Shown: piece by piece, positions 1 to 8,541 of the stretch
Layout of the letters: each line of letters opens with the position of its first letter
How positions within the stretch are numbered: the first letter of the stretch is position 1
Source of the DNA: Anaerobacillus arseniciselenatis
Lineage (GTDB): Bacteria > Bacillota > Bacilli > Bacillales > Anaerobacillaceae
Assembly: GCF_001865995.1 (NCBI RefSeq)
Contig: NZ_MLQQ01000005.1
Coordinates: forward strand, 24,190-88,189
Length of the DNA stretch: 64,000 bases
Direction: 5' to 3'
Made by a program: the position numbers and the translations under genes
The notes under the pieces: generated by a model
What the model saw: only the letters and a program-made list of their open reading frames with translations
What the model was told of the DNA's origin: nothing
The model's database searches: none

Positions 1-819
1 AAACCCGGCTCGCTGGAAGTAAATAGCTGCAGTGAACGTTACATATCTTAACATCGCAATCGCACCGAAATCAGAGAGCACATATAACGAGATCAAAATT
101 GCACCTGCACCAATGGCCGGTCTTAAAAATGGTAAGTTTACTTTCCAGAAAATTTGCGATGTTGTCATTCCTTGTGAACGAGCAACTTCTTCAAAGTTTC
201 GGTTCATTTTTCTTAGTGACGCACTAGCGATTAAATAAACATAAGGGTACGTAAACATTGTTAAAACAAAGAATACACCCCAAAAAGAATATATATTTAA
301 CGGATAATTCCCGAAAGTATCAACGAGCCACGGTGTATCACGCCAAATGTTGCGAACCCAACCACTTGGGCCGAATACGATAATATAGGTTACTGCACCT
401 ACGTACGGTGGAATAACTAATGGTAATGCAAGTAACCATTGCCAATATTTACGACCAGGCAAGTCCGTCCTAACGACAATCCAGGCGAGCGTTACACCGA
501 TGATAACGGCACATGCCGTTACAGCGAACGTAAGAGAGAATGTATTCCATAATAGTTCCGGGATTCTGCCGTCAAGAAGACGCTTCCAACGATCAACGCC
601 AGCAAAAAGTGAACGCCACACGACATAAATAATCGGTATCGACATAATGGCAGCTACAATCATTCCTAATAGAAGTAAACCTGAGCCTGGCGGATTGCCT
701 TGCCAACTATCAAACCATTTCTTTCTGAAGAAATGGAGAATGGTTGGGGAATTTTTTTCCCCAACCTTGGCATTTTGATTATTATTTAGTTGTGACTTAT
801 TTTTACTGTCATTTTTCAT
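1..819 (-). CDS. Fe(III) ABC transporter permease (FbpB type), 3' end beyond window
   Basis: Inner-membrane permease of a ferric-iron ABC transporter, expected to pass iron from the binding protein encoded just upstream. The frame is open for 273 codons from an ATG at 819 (GGAGA ribosome site 8 bases before it) to base 1, so the C-terminal part lies outside the window. After a hydrophilic N-terminus there are hydrophobic segments at about residues 50-70, 95-115 and 130-150. The region around residues 215-235 (ASLRKMNRNFEEVARSQGM) resembles the permease EAA loop that contacts the ATPase. FbpB proteins are normally a two-domain fusion of about 550 residues; only the first domain is visible. It lies 32 bp after the binding-protein gene, in one operon. 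Confidence 0.85.
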   Translation of the reverse strand, partial: MKNDSKNKSQLNNNQNAKVGEKNSPTILHFFRKKWFDSWQGNPPGSGLLLLGMIVAAIMSIPIIYVVWRSLFAGVDRWKRLLDGRIPELLWNTFSLTFAVTACAVIIGVTLAWIVVRTDLPGRKYWQWLLALPLVIPPYVGAVTYIIVFGPSGWVRNIWRDTPWLVDTFGNYPLNIYSFWGVFFVLTMFTYPYVYLIASASLRKMNRNFEEVARSQGMTTSQIFWKVNLPFLRPAIGAGAILISLYVLSDFGAIAMLRYVTFTAAIYFQRAGF

Positions 820-851
820 ATTATGCCGTCTCCTAAAATTGCTTTTAAATA

Positions 852-1985
852 CTACCTTAATTCAAGATCTAAACCTGATTGTTCAATTAAAGCTCTAGTG
901 TCTTGGAAGTAGTTTCCAAGCTCTTTAATTGGCATATCTTGAACTTTTAAGTCGTTAAAGTCAACGATATGTGGTTCTACTTCTGCTGGATAACTAGCAC
1001 CATAGTCTGAGTTAATAAGAAGTTCTAAAGACTCACCAACAAACATCACTTGGTTTTCAGGTAATAATAACCATTCGATAAACGCAATTGCATTTTCTTG
1101 ATTTGGTCCATCTTTAACAAGTCCTGCACCTGCTGCATTGGCAACTACACCCATTTGATCTGCTTCTTGATCAAGGTAAATGAAACCTACATTATTGTTA
1201 TCTGGCTCTACTAATTGTTGATGGAAATAATAGTTGTTAACAAGTCCAAATGAATGCTCACCAGCACCTACAGCACGACGGATGTCACCGTGACCTTGAG
1301 TGATTGCTGCAGCATTTTCACTAACCACTTCAATCCACTCGGCTGTTTTTTCATCGCCCCACTCATAACGTAATGCTGAGATGTGACCGATCATACCACC
1401 GTTCCCACCACGAGTAATTGCATAGCCACCTTCTACATCAGCCCATTTAGGGTCAAATAACTCTTCAATGCTTTTTGGCATTTCATCTTCAGTAATCATA
1501 TCTTTGTTATAAATAAATCCACGAGATCTAGCTGAGATTGCAAAGTATGCATTATCATCAGCACGGAAGTCTGCTGGAATTGAATCAATCCCGTCAAAAT
1601 CGTAACCTTGTAATAACCCTTCCATGTGTAAGTATCCTAATGCACCTAAGTCATTAGAAATAAATACATCTGCTCGTACATTATTCGCTTCCTCTACAAC
1701 TTGCAATGGATTAGCATCATGTAAAGCTTGAACTTCAATTCCAGTGTCCGCTGTAAACTTATCAAGTAAAGCTTGAACAAATCTTTCATTACGTGCTGAG
1801 TATACCACAATTTCACCATCTAGTTCTACTACTTCTTCATCAGTTTGTTGCTCATCTTGACCACTTCCAACTTCACTCGGATCTGGTTCAGCAGTGTTTT
1901 CATCTTCGTTATTTCCACAACCTGCTGCGAATACTAATCCTAATGCTAATATTGCAAAAAGGATCGCTTTTAATGTCTTGTTCAT
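852..1985 (-). CDS. Fe(III) ABC transporter substrate-binding lipoprotein (FbpA/FutA type)
   Basis: Extracellular iron-binding component of the FbpABC-type importer, 377 aa. The N-terminus has a lipoprotein signal ending in LVFAAGC (lipidated Cys about residue 23), followed by an acidic linker. The rest matches the extracellular solute-binding fold of ferric-binding proteins: an EIVVYSARNE start to the mature domain, VEEANNVRADVFIS in lobe 1, and NNYYFHQQL with paired tyrosines in the region that binds ferric ion in FbpA relatives. The start is ATG at 1985 with AGGGGG 8 bases upstream. A promoter containing a Fur box precedes it, so iron repression is likely. The permease gene follows after 32 bp. 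Confidence 0.9.
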   Translation of the reverse strand: MNKTLKAILFAILALGLVFAAGCGNNEDENTAEPDPSEVGSGQDEQQTDEEVVELDGEIVVYSARNERFVQALLDKFTADTGIEVQALHDANPLQVVEEANNVRADVFISNDLGALGYLHMEGLLQGYDFDGIDSIPADFRADDNAYFAISARSRGFIYNKDMITEDEMPKSIEELFDPKWADVEGGYAITRGGNGGMIGHISALRYEWGDEKTAEWIEVVSENAAAITQGHGDIRRAVGAGEHSFGLVNNYYFHQQLVEPDNNNVGFIYLDQEADQMGVVANAAGAGLVKDGPNQENAIAFIEWLLLPENQVMFVGESLELLINSDYGASYPAEVEPHIVDFNDLKVQDMPIKELGNYFQDTRALIEQSGLDLELR

Positions 1986-2019
1986 AGTTGGTTTCCCCCT
2001 AAGTATTTTGTCTGAAGAA

Positions 2020-2082
2020 TGAAATTCATTCTCAATTAATTATCACAATTCATAGTATAGTGTGATTGATAATCATTGTCAA
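2020..2082 (-). promoter_or_regulatory. Sigma-A promoter with embedded Fur box, iron-binding-protein operon
   Basis: On the minus strand there is TTGACA (2082-2077), a 17-base spacer and TATACT (2059-2054). The spacer and -35 contain TGATAATCATTGTCA (2067-2081), which differs from the Bacillus 7-1-7 Fur consensus TGATAATNATTATCA at one base. A weaker Fur-like sequence TGAAATTCATTCTCA lies downstream at 2020-2034. Binding at the first site would block RNA polymerase directly. Confidence 0.85.
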
Positions 2083-2155
2083 TGTATTCCGTAAAAATAT
2101 TTTTTGTTTTTTAATAGTTTCACAGATTTGTCAAATAATATGCTCAGATTAAATT

Positions 2156-2182
2156 AAAAACTCCCTCGTTTCATAGAGGGAG
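2156..2182 (-). terminator. Rho-independent terminator of the iron ATPase gene
   Basis: CTCCCTC (2161-2167) pairs with GAGGGAG (2176-2182) around an 8-base loop. On the minus strand the stem is followed by a run of T, 20 bp after the ATPase stop codon. Confidence 0.85.
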
Positions 2183-2202
2183 CTTGTTAGTTTCCGTATA
2201 TT

Positions 2203-3261
2203 TTATTCAACAACACAAACTAAATCAGATTTTATATTAAAGGAAACGACCGATCCAACTTCAATATCTTGTTCCATCGGTGCATAAATAACCATCGGTT
2301 CTGCTGATGGATCTGATTGTAAATTTACATATAGCTCTTGATATTCCCCACTATATGTGACTCGATCGACGGTTCCACAATAACTTCCTTCGCCTTCAGC
2401 GACAATTTGACAGCCTTCTGGGCGAATCGAAAGTTTTACATTTTCACACATGCCATCTGTCTGATTAGGAAGGCATACCGTACCGATCGTTGTTGTAACA
2501 TGTTTTAAATCTTTTTCTAATTTACCTGTAATTAAATTTGTTTTACCAAGAAATTGCGCGACGAAACAGTTTTTCGGGCAGCGATACATATCTCGAGGTG
2601 AAGCGACTTGCTGAATTACGCCATCTTTCATCACGACCACTTTATCAGAAACTGCAAAGGCATCCTTCTGGTCGTGGGTAACGATAATCGCGGTAGTATT
2701 TGCTTTTCTTAAAATATTCGTCACGTCAAAACGCATTTTTTCACGAAGACCTGCGTCTAAATTACTGAACGGTTCATCCATTAATACCACATGGGGACGT
2801 GGCGCAAGTGCTCTTGCTAAAGCGACACGCTGCTGCTGTCCACCTGATAATTCACTCGGGAGACGATTAGCGTACTCTGCTAATCCTACAAGCTCTAATA
2901 CTTCAAGCGCTCGTTCTTTTCGTTCACTTCGCTTCCATTTATTTAAACCAAACATCACATTTTTCTCAATTGTTAAATGCGGAAATAAGGCATAATCTTG
3001 AAACACCATACCAATTCCACGTTTTTCTGGTGGTAATGAGCGGTGATCATCGTAAACAACTTGATCTCCAATGGAAATTTTTCCTGTGCTAGGTTGTTCG
3101 AAGCCTGCGATCATTCTCAGTGTTGTCGTTTTTCCACAACCACTAGGTCCTAACAACGTAATAATTTCCCCTTGTTCAATCTCCAAATCTAACGTATCCA
3201 CTGCTGGTTGTAGTGATTTATTAAAAAACTTCGACACTTGCTCTAGATGAATAAAGCTCAC
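2203..3261 (-). CDS. Fe(III) ABC transporter ATP-binding protein (FbpC type)
   Basis: Cytoplasmic ATPase that would power the ferric-iron importer whose other genes lie downstream on the same strand. It is 352 aa from the preferred start. It shows Walker A GPSGCGKTT, Q-loop VFQDYALFPH, signature LSGGQQQR, Walker B VVLMDEPFSNLD and the H-loop IIVTHDQ, followed by a C-terminal TOBE-like regulatory domain of about 110 residues as in FbpC and PotA. I prefer GTG at 3261, because AAGGGGG lies 9 bases before it; a TTG at 3270 touches that ribosome site. It has its own promoter and Fur box, separate from the binding-protein/permease unit. A polyamine or thiamine ATPase is the alternative, but the Fur box and neighbours favour iron. 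Confidence 0.88.
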   Translation of the reverse strand: MSFIHLEQVSKFFNKSLQPAVDTLDLEIEQGEIITLLGPSGCGKTTTLRMIAGFEQPSTGKISIGDQVVYDDHRSLPPEKRGIGMVFQDYALFPHLTIEKNVMFGLNKWKRSERKERALEVLELVGLAEYANRLPSELSGGQQQRVALARALAPRPHVVLMDEPFSNLDAGLREKMRFDVTNILRKANTTAIIVTHDQKDAFAVSDKVVVMKDGVIQQVASPRDMYRCPKNCFVAQFLGKTNLITGKLEKDLKHVTTTIGTVCLPNQTDGMCENVKLSIRPEGCQIVAEGEGSYCGTVDRVTYSGEYQELYVNLQSDPSAEPMVIYAPMEQDIEVGSVVSFNIKSDLVCVVE

Positions 3262-3340
3262 GATACCCAACCCCCTTAGACAAATATGTATCTGCCTTAT
3301 TTATTCTTAACTCATATATATTCTCAATAGCTTTTCTTAA

Positions 3341-3395
3341 TGATAATGATTTTCATTGTAGATCGATTATATCACAGGGCTTTTTTAACCGTCAA
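3341..3395 (-). promoter_or_regulatory. Sigma-A promoter and Fur box of the iron ATPase gene
   Basis: On the minus strand there is TTGACG (3395-3390), an 18-base spacer and TATAAT (3371-3366). TGATAATGATTTTCA (3341-3355), a near-consensus Fur box, covers the expected transcription start. Repression of the ATPase gene by iron follows from this. Confidence 0.85.
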
Positions 3396-3560
3396 TAAAG
3401 TTCAAAAGGTTGTCACAGTTTTTCGAAAGCCTTTACAAATTATTTTTTCTGAATTAATTTTATTTTCATGCGCAACAATATCGACTTTAACGGTTATTTT
3501 CCCCTTACCAGGAAACTCTCCTATCCCTTTCTATACTTTCTATACTTTCTATACCTTTCT

Positions 3561-4715
3561 CTATCGTCCAATCTTTTCTTTCTCGAGCAACGCTCTTTGG
3601 CCAGTCATTTCTACTTTAAAGTCAACACTGATTTCAAACTCTGTTTGTTGCCAACCCGTTTCTTCCCAATTTAACGTGTCAAAAAATTGATAATTATTCG
3701 CCCAAATGCGATGCCCCATTAACCACGGTTCAACATTCTTTTCCTGCATTTTAGCAATCACATCTCTTAGTTCCTCTTCTATCTCTTCATTCATTTTTTC
3801 GTTAATTTTCAATATTAACTCTTTTGATAGACGAATTTCAGCTGTTGAAAGTTCGACAACTTCTCCGCCTCCTTTTATTTCAAGGTGATATTTAATAGGA
3901 TCTGTTTTTTCAAAATCAATATCAACCTTTAGACTTATTCTTGAAAGGGCAACCTTCAACGCTTCACTTTCATGCTCAATGTCAATGGTATAATTCATTG
4001 GTCCGACTTCTTTTCTTTTCATCAAACGACTCATCGCAACCTCATCATCGAGTAACTTAGTTACTAGCCGATGATCTTGAAAAACCGCCATGTTTTCGAT
4101 CCTAATATCGCCCTCTACTATTTTTGCTAACGGAATCACCGACGCACGTGAGATCATATTCATATCCCTTATAAATTGAAATAACTTCACATCAGTGGTT
4201 CGGCCGACTTTCTGATCTGCTTGGAAAAAGCGGTTTAAATACAGTGCTGGCAAATTCACGAGTGGCGATTCTAACGCAATAAACTCTTCTGCTGATCCTT
4301 CTTCAATAATAAGTAAATAAATTTGATTAGCAATCTCAGGAGTTCGGTCTAACAAATCTATGACTTCTTTTAGACTTTCTCTTGCTACAGCCTCACTTAT
4401 TGTCACTACTTTTAAATGTCCTAAAAAAAGAACCGTTGGAGTATTCGCTTCTAAGTTGCCGATTGCATCCCATAACGTTTCACCTTCAGCGGTAAATACT
4501 TCAAACTCTTTATCCATCGGTGAGGCTCCTTCATCAGTAGTCGAGCGAAGGAGCGGAATTTGAATGGTTACAGCATAACTACCTTCTTCCTCTCCTTGAT
4601 CAATACTTAAGCCTACAATCATAGATCGGTGATCAATTTCTCGCGAGTCTTCAACACACCCTAACAGAGGAGCTACAACAATGACCAACATGATGAAAAT
4701 TCTTAACTTTTTCAT
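3561..4715 (-). CDS. Spore germination lipoprotein, Ger(x)C family
   Basis: C subunit of a germinant receptor, expected to be lipid-anchored on the outer face of the spore inner membrane. It has 384 aa. The signal peptide ends in PLLGC (Cys about residue 20), the usual lipobox. The order of parts is typical of GerAC/GerBC: an N-terminal domain beginning with EIDHRSMIVGLSIDQ, a middle region and a C-terminal helical/sheet domain. The ATG overlaps the stop codon of the permease gene by 4 bp (ATGA), indicating translational coupling. The C-terminal codons run into a short CTTTCTATA tandem repeat on the DNA (about 3530-3560). Assignment to the family is firm; the germinant is unknown. Confidence 0.92.
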   Translation of the reverse strand: MKKLRIFIMLVIVVAPLLGCVEDSREIDHRSMIVGLSIDQGEEEGSYAVTIQIPLLRSTTDEGASPMDKEFEVFTAEGETLWDAIGNLEANTPTVLFLGHLKVVTISEAVARESLKEVIDLLDRTPEIANQIYLLIIEEGSAEEFIALESPLVNLPALYLNRFFQADQKVGRTTDVKLFQFIRDMNMISRASVIPLAKIVEGDIRIENMAVFQDHRLVTKLLDDEVAMSRLMKRKEVGPMNYTIDIEHESEALKVALSRISLKVDIDFEKTDPIKYHLEIKGGGEVVELSTAEIRLSKELILKINEKMNEEIEEELRDVIAKMQEKNVEPWLMGHRIWANNYQFFDTLNWEETGWQQTEFEISVDFKVEMTGQRALLEKEKIGR

Positions 4716-5809
4716 TTGTTATTTCCATGCGCCCCTTTCTTGACGATTAAATATAAAAGTAAAACGATCGGTACGAAAAGAGAATAAATAAGTTGATTAT
4801 AGCCCACATATACCCAAGCGACATTTACAAAGCTTTCGGTAAAAAGAGTAATTATAAATATGAAGGCATGTACTCCAATAACTAATAAAACCCTTCTTTG
4901 TATAGAAAAAATTCGCTCTACTAAAAAGACGGCAAACCACGTTTGAATAATCATGATTTTATAATAAGCAATCAGCCAAACACCGATAAAATATAAATCT
5001 AACCTTTCAAACACCCCTGTTCTCGTTGATGTCGATTGGACTAACGCGGTGGCAGGGGATAAAAGCCGTAACGATTGCTCAAATCCAAACGTCCCTAACA
5101 CAACGATACTAAGAGAAGCAAAAATAACCATAATACCTAACAACGCTAAGCTAATCGGTTTCCAGACAGATGTCCCTTTTTGGACATACGGTAAAAAGCC
5201 TAAAAGAGCTACTACACCTGCATACCTTGCCATATCGGAAAGCGAGCTTTTCAAAAATGTCCATACATCTGTCGACCACACGGGTGGAATGTACACCCAC
5301 TTGAAATAGTCGCTGAACCCTAAATATATAATCGTTAAAAGAACAACAGCTTCCAAAAAGATTAACGATACGACGAAACGAGTAATCGCTGTAATACCGT
5401 AAAGCACTCCGATAGCCGAAACAACGATAAATAATAACATCGGTATCCATCGCTCTGTATTGCGAAGTAAGTACGTGCTTGTCATTAGACCTAGCCCTTC
5501 AACACCCCAAACTATCGAGGCGATCGTACTTGCTAAAAAATAAATACCTATTACTGCATACAGCCATTTCCACATTGATTGCTTTAATTCCTTAAAGAGG
5601 TCATAGCTGTCATATTTTGAACAAAAAACTTTAATTAAAAAGGCAAGTAATAAATAGGGAAAAACAGCAACGATCACTTTTAACCAGGCGCTGCGAATTT
5701 CTTCATCAGCGACATACGGTAAAAAAGCTACTCCTAATGTAATTGTAGAACAAAACGTAAACGCAAAAATTTCAATTCCACGAAACTGCCTCACCGGTGT
5801 TAAATTCAT
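4712..5809 (-). CDS. Spore germination permease, GerAB/GerBB family
   Basis: B subunit of the germinant receptor, an amino-acid-permease-like integral membrane protein of 365 aa with about ten hydrophobic segments. It is thought to be the germinant-sensing subunit in this family. The start ATG at 5809 has AAGGG 8 bases upstream; an upstream GTG at 5818 abuts that site and is less likely. It sits between the A and C subunit genes, in the usual A-B-C order, but 123 bp separate it from the A gene and that gap is filled by a dispersed hairpin repeat. Confidence 0.92.
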   Translation of the reverse strand: MNLTPVRQFRGIEIFAFTFCSTITLGVAFLPYVADEEIRSAWLKVIVAVFPYLLLAFLIKVFCSKYDSYDLFKELKQSMWKWLYAVIGIYFLASTIASIVWGVEGLGLMTSTYLLRNTERWIPMLLFIVVSAIGVLYGITAITRFVVSLIFLEAVVLLTIIYLGFSDYFKWVYIPPVWSTDVWTFLKSSLSDMARYAGVVALLGFLPYVQKGTSVWKPISLALLGIMVIFASLSIVVLGTFGFEQSLRLLSPATALVQSTSTRTGVFERLDLYFIGVWLIAYYKIMIIQTWFAVFLVERIFSIQRRVLLVIGVHAFIFIITLFTESFVNVAWVYVGYNQLIYSLFVPIVLLLYLIVKKGAHGNNK

Positions 5810-5825
5810 CGTATCCACCCTTTAA

Positions 5826-5920
5826 ATATACTCATACAAATCGTTTATGGCATGACCGCCGCCACCTAACATGGAAAGTCGGACGCCGGCCCTAACCAAC
5901 AAGCCACTAACCGACTTTTA
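5826..5920 (-). repeat. Family-A hairpin repeat inside the germination operon
   Basis: Single copy of the variable-arm hairpin family, minus orientation. Conserved ends are recognisable: TTAGGTGGCGGCGGTCATG on the minus strand, followed by TTTGTATGA. The arms are AAAGTCGG (5875-5882) and CCGACTTT (5911-5918). The centre carries the GT-rich type seen in unit 3 of the 18.5 kb array (TGGCTTGTTGGTTAGG on the minus strand). It lies between the A and B subunit genes of one operon and so is almost surely transcribed. Confidence 0.75.
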
Positions 5921-5932
5921 CTAATCAACAAA

Positions 5933-7393
5933 TCAAATTTTACTTTTATACGTTTGAATAACTTGTTTTATCTCTTCATACTTAATCGGCATAGCCGGGG
6001 AAACATATGGTCTTGAAAAGGAATTAATGTGACAGATGTGTATAAAAATTACACAAAACCCTAAGGCAAACCCATACAAACCAAAAGTAGCAGCAATAAT
6101 TAATAAGCCGTATCGGACCGTCCGTAGTGATGCCACGAAATCCCACGACGGGGAAACGAATGAGGCTATTGCAGTTAGTGCAATAACTATGACCATTAAA
6201 CTACTGACTAGCCCCGCCTCTACCGCTGCCGTTCCAATAATTAGACCACCAACGATACCAATCGTTTGACCGACAAAGCTAGGTAAACGTATACTTGCTT
6301 CTACTAAAATGTCCAAGGCTAACATCATCATAAATGCTTCAGCAGCTGCCGGAAACGGGATTTGTGTTCTTGATTCGGCAATGGCAAACGCTAATGTTTG
6401 CGGTATCAGTTCAGGGTGGAAGGCAACTAAAGCAACGTATAGTGCTGGTATCGCCGTTGCAATAATCATACAAAATAAACGTAACGCACGAACAAAAGCA
6501 ATAGTCCAAACCGAGCTAAAGCTACGATCTCCACTCGGCAAATAAAAATCAAACACTGATATGGGGATGATCGTCGCTTGTCCTGAATTATCTAAAAAAA
6601 GAGCTACTTTCCCTTCTGTTAATGCAAATGCGACTTGGTCTGGTCTTTCAGTTAACAAAACTTGTGGAAAAACAGATAACGGTGCATTTACTATTTGTTT
6701 GTTTAATTGCCCTATATTTAAAAGGTTATCAATTTCTACACTTTCGATTCTCCTTTCTAGTTCTTCTAACATACTTTGTTCTGCCGCACCTTCAAAATAC
6801 ATGACAGATACATTGGTATGAGTGATAGTACCAACTGTGTATACCTTAGTTTTTAAGCGTGGGTCTTTAATTAATTGTCTCATGAGTGCGAGATTAGACG
6901 TCATATCCTCAATAAAACCTATTTTAGGACCGTACACTTGATATTCTGTCGTCGGTTCTTCAATCGCTCGCTTTTGTTGACTAGAAAGGGAAATTTGAAT
7001 AGGAAAGCCCCTACTCTTATGACAAATAACACTGCTATCTAATATTGCATTAACGACCTCTTTCCAAGTCTTCAACTCATTCATATCTGCGCTATATATA
7101 CAATAGCGGAGGTCCTCTAACTCCAGTTCTTCATTACTACTAGTTAATGGACGAATCACACTGCTCTCAAGCAACTCTTCATTAATAGCACCGACAAAAT
7201 AATAAATAAATACTTCCTCACCATTCGCTAACGGAACAATTCGAGTAATTAAATCACTACAATCAGCAAAGATCTTTTCCATTGTATGTTTAAAATCGAT
7301 ACTGTTAAGATCTACTTCATCTTCAATATTTAAGTTTTTCAATACCCCGTTAATGTCCCCCAACGAGTTATGTCTCCCATTAATAATACTCAT
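5933..7393 (-). CDS. Spore germination protein, GerAA/GerBA family
   Basis: A subunit of the germinant receptor, 486 aa. The hydrophilic N-terminal half (about residues 1-240) has the two-lobed cytoplasmic domain of GerA proteins, with DLALMRQ-like and LLTERPDQV motifs; the C-terminal half has about five membrane segments, including the conserved PALYVALVAFHPELIP and IPFPAAAEAFMM stretches. ATG at 7393 has AGGGG four bases before it; an in-frame ATG at 7405 with a weak GGAT site is an alternative. It is the first gene of the ger operon. No clear promoter, such as a SigG type, could be assigned with confidence. Confidence 0.9.
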   Translation of the reverse strand: MSIINGRHNSLGDINGVLKNLNIEDEVDLNSIDFKHTMEKIFADCSDLITRIVPLANGEEVFIYYFVGAINEELLESSVIRPLTSSNEELELEDLRYCIYSADMNELKTWKEVVNAILDSSVICHKSRGFPIQISLSSQQKRAIEEPTTEYQVYGPKIGFIEDMTSNLALMRQLIKDPRLKTKVYTVGTITHTNVSVMYFEGAAEQSMLEELERRIESVEIDNLLNIGQLNKQIVNAPLSVFPQVLLTERPDQVAFALTEGKVALFLDNSGQATIIPISVFDFYLPSGDRSFSSVWTIAFVRALRLFCMIIATAIPALYVALVAFHPELIPQTLAFAIAESRTQIPFPAAAEAFMMMLALDILVEASIRLPSFVGQTIGIVGGLIIGTAAVEAGLVSSLMVIVIALTAIASFVSPSWDFVASLRTVRYGLLIIAATFGLYGFALGFCVIFIHICHINSFSRPYVSPAMPIKYEEIKQVIQTYKSKI

Positions 7394-7480
7394 ACTACCC
7401 CTCATTATTAATCCAATATTTTAAAGGTAGTGTTTAGCTAAATTGAATTTTTTATTCCAATTTTACACTTTAGTGGAAAC

Positions 7481-7620
7481 AAGAAAAGCGCAGGCGCCTT
7501 GTTCACCCCTGAAAAGCGTTGGAGAGCCAGCGACGGTTTATCTCCCCCTTGAGATACATCTCCGAGTAGATAAACATCGATGGATCGAAACGCTCGAAGG
7601 GGTAGGCGCCGGAGCTAGAC
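7481..7620. repeat. bcr-like intergenic repeat
   Basis: Begins AAGAAAAGCGCAGGCGCCTT and ends GGCGCCGGAGCTAGAC, the terminal signatures I associate with bcr-type elements of Bacillus genomes. The ends can pair (GGCGCC motifs), and internally AGATAAAC/GTTTATCT can pair. A second, short remnant with GTAAGCGCCTTGGTCAG and GAGCTAGAC is at 60181-60222. Confidence 0.55.
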
Positions 7621-7628
7621 AACAAAAA

Positions 7629-7664
7629 CGAGGGTGTCCTACTACTAATAGGACACCCTCGTTT
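7629..7664 (-). terminator. Strong terminator after the CsoR-family gene
   Basis: CGAGGGTGTCCT (7629-7640) pairs perfectly with AGGACACCCTCG (7650-7661). On the minus strand the stem is followed by TTTTTG. It lies about 110 bp downstream of the CsoR-family stop codon. Confidence 0.85.
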
Positions 7665-7773
7665 AATGCGTTTGAAAATACATATATTGATTTTTGCGGA
7701 CAATCAGCGCACCAATAAAACGACGAAGCGATGCTAAAACAATTCAAAACTCAAAACTCTTCACTCAAAACTA

Positions 7774-8037
7774 CTAACGAATTTTCACCAATAAATTAAC
7801 CGCTTCTTTGATCGTCTCGTCGGTATCTTCGCCGTTTTCAATTTGCTTGCGAATACAATCTTCTAAGTTAACACTAACGACGACACCAATTGTTCGATCT
7901 AAGGCGTTTCTTACAGCTGCTAGCTGTGTAACAACATCTTGGCAGTCTTTTTCTTCATCCATCATTTTAATAATTCCTCGAACTTGCCCTTCGATTCTCT
8001 TTAATCTATTTTTTACTTTATCATCGTATTTTTCCAT
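7774..8037 (-). CDS. CsoR/CstR-family transcriptional repressor
   Basis: All-helical DUF156 repressor of 87 aa that would act as a tetramer on DNA. RLKRIEGQVRGI at residues 11-22 is the family signature. Cys32 and Cys61 are present, but the residue four before Cys61 is Asn57, where Cu(I)-sensing CsoR has His. A Cys-Asn-Cys set without the His points to a persulfide sensor of the CstR type rather than a copper sensor; this is inference from residues only. No copper ATPase or copZ is next to it, while a rhodanese lipoprotein gene lies 2.8 kb away. It has a good GGAGG site, and its promoter region is shared with the divergent oxidase operon. Confidence 0.88.
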   Translation of the reverse strand: MEKYDDKVKNRLKRIEGQVRGIIKMMDEEKDCQDVVTQLAAVRNALDRTIGVVVSVNLEDCIRKQIENGEDTDETIKEAVNLLVKIR

Positions 8038-8149
8038 AATAAATTCCTCCGTAAATTTAATAAAATCAGAAATCCGACAATTACTACCTCTATTTTATGA
8101 TATGCGCGCCCTTGAAGCAATGTAAATTATCTTTTTAAAACTCTTCAAA

Positions 8150-8191
8150 TGTGACTTATGTCACAGAATTACAAATCAATCTCTTTATAAT
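8150..8191 (+). promoter_or_regulatory. FNR box and -10 of the ba3 oxidase operon
   Basis: TGTGACTTATGTCACA (8150-8165) matches the Bacillus Fnr/CRP-type consensus TGTGA-N6-TCACA exactly. A TATAAT lies at 8186-8191 with no good -35. That places the box centre near -40 from the expected start site, the usual place for activation by FNR. The rest of 8038-8340 shows no other recognisable element. Confidence 0.65.
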
Positions 8192-8356
8192 AGTAGAAGA
8201 ATTAAGTTTTTACGTTTTCTACTGATTTTATGTTTTATACCAAACTTAAGTTACAAACTGTCACTATTTATTCAAACTTTTATGAAAAGTCACTCTTATT
8301 TTTCCTATATTATGTATCTATGGGGGTCTTAATTATCATGACAAGGAGGGGATTAC

Positions 8357-8518
8357 ATGGCTAAAAATAATAGTAACCTTGAACCAAACAGAAACCATGT
8401 TCCAACAGAAACTAATTCATCATCGTTAAAAGGAACGCTTATTTTTACAATGTCGATCGGTTTATTTATCGTATTATCTTGGTCAGCAATTTTCTTTTTA
8501 TTCTTAAATAGAATGTAA
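8357..8518 (+). CDS. Cytochrome c oxidase subunit IIa-like small protein
   Basis: A 53-aa protein with a hydrophilic N-terminus and one membrane helix at about residues 26-50 (GTLIFTMSIGLFIVLSWSAI). Its size, topology and place directly before subunit II match the small subunit IIa of ba3-type oxidases. AAGGAGGGG stands 5 bases before the ATG. The subunit II gene starts 23 bp after its stop. Confidence 0.8.
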   Translation: MAKNNSNLEPNRNHVPTETNSSSLKGTLIFTMSIGLFIVLSWSAIFFLFLNRM

Positions 8519-8541
8519 CACTCGGGAGGGGGAATTATTTT

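Noticed and set aside
5151..5450. 99-codon frame within the GerB-type permease gene
   Set aside because: Out-of-frame on the same strand as a firm membrane protein gene, no ribosome site.
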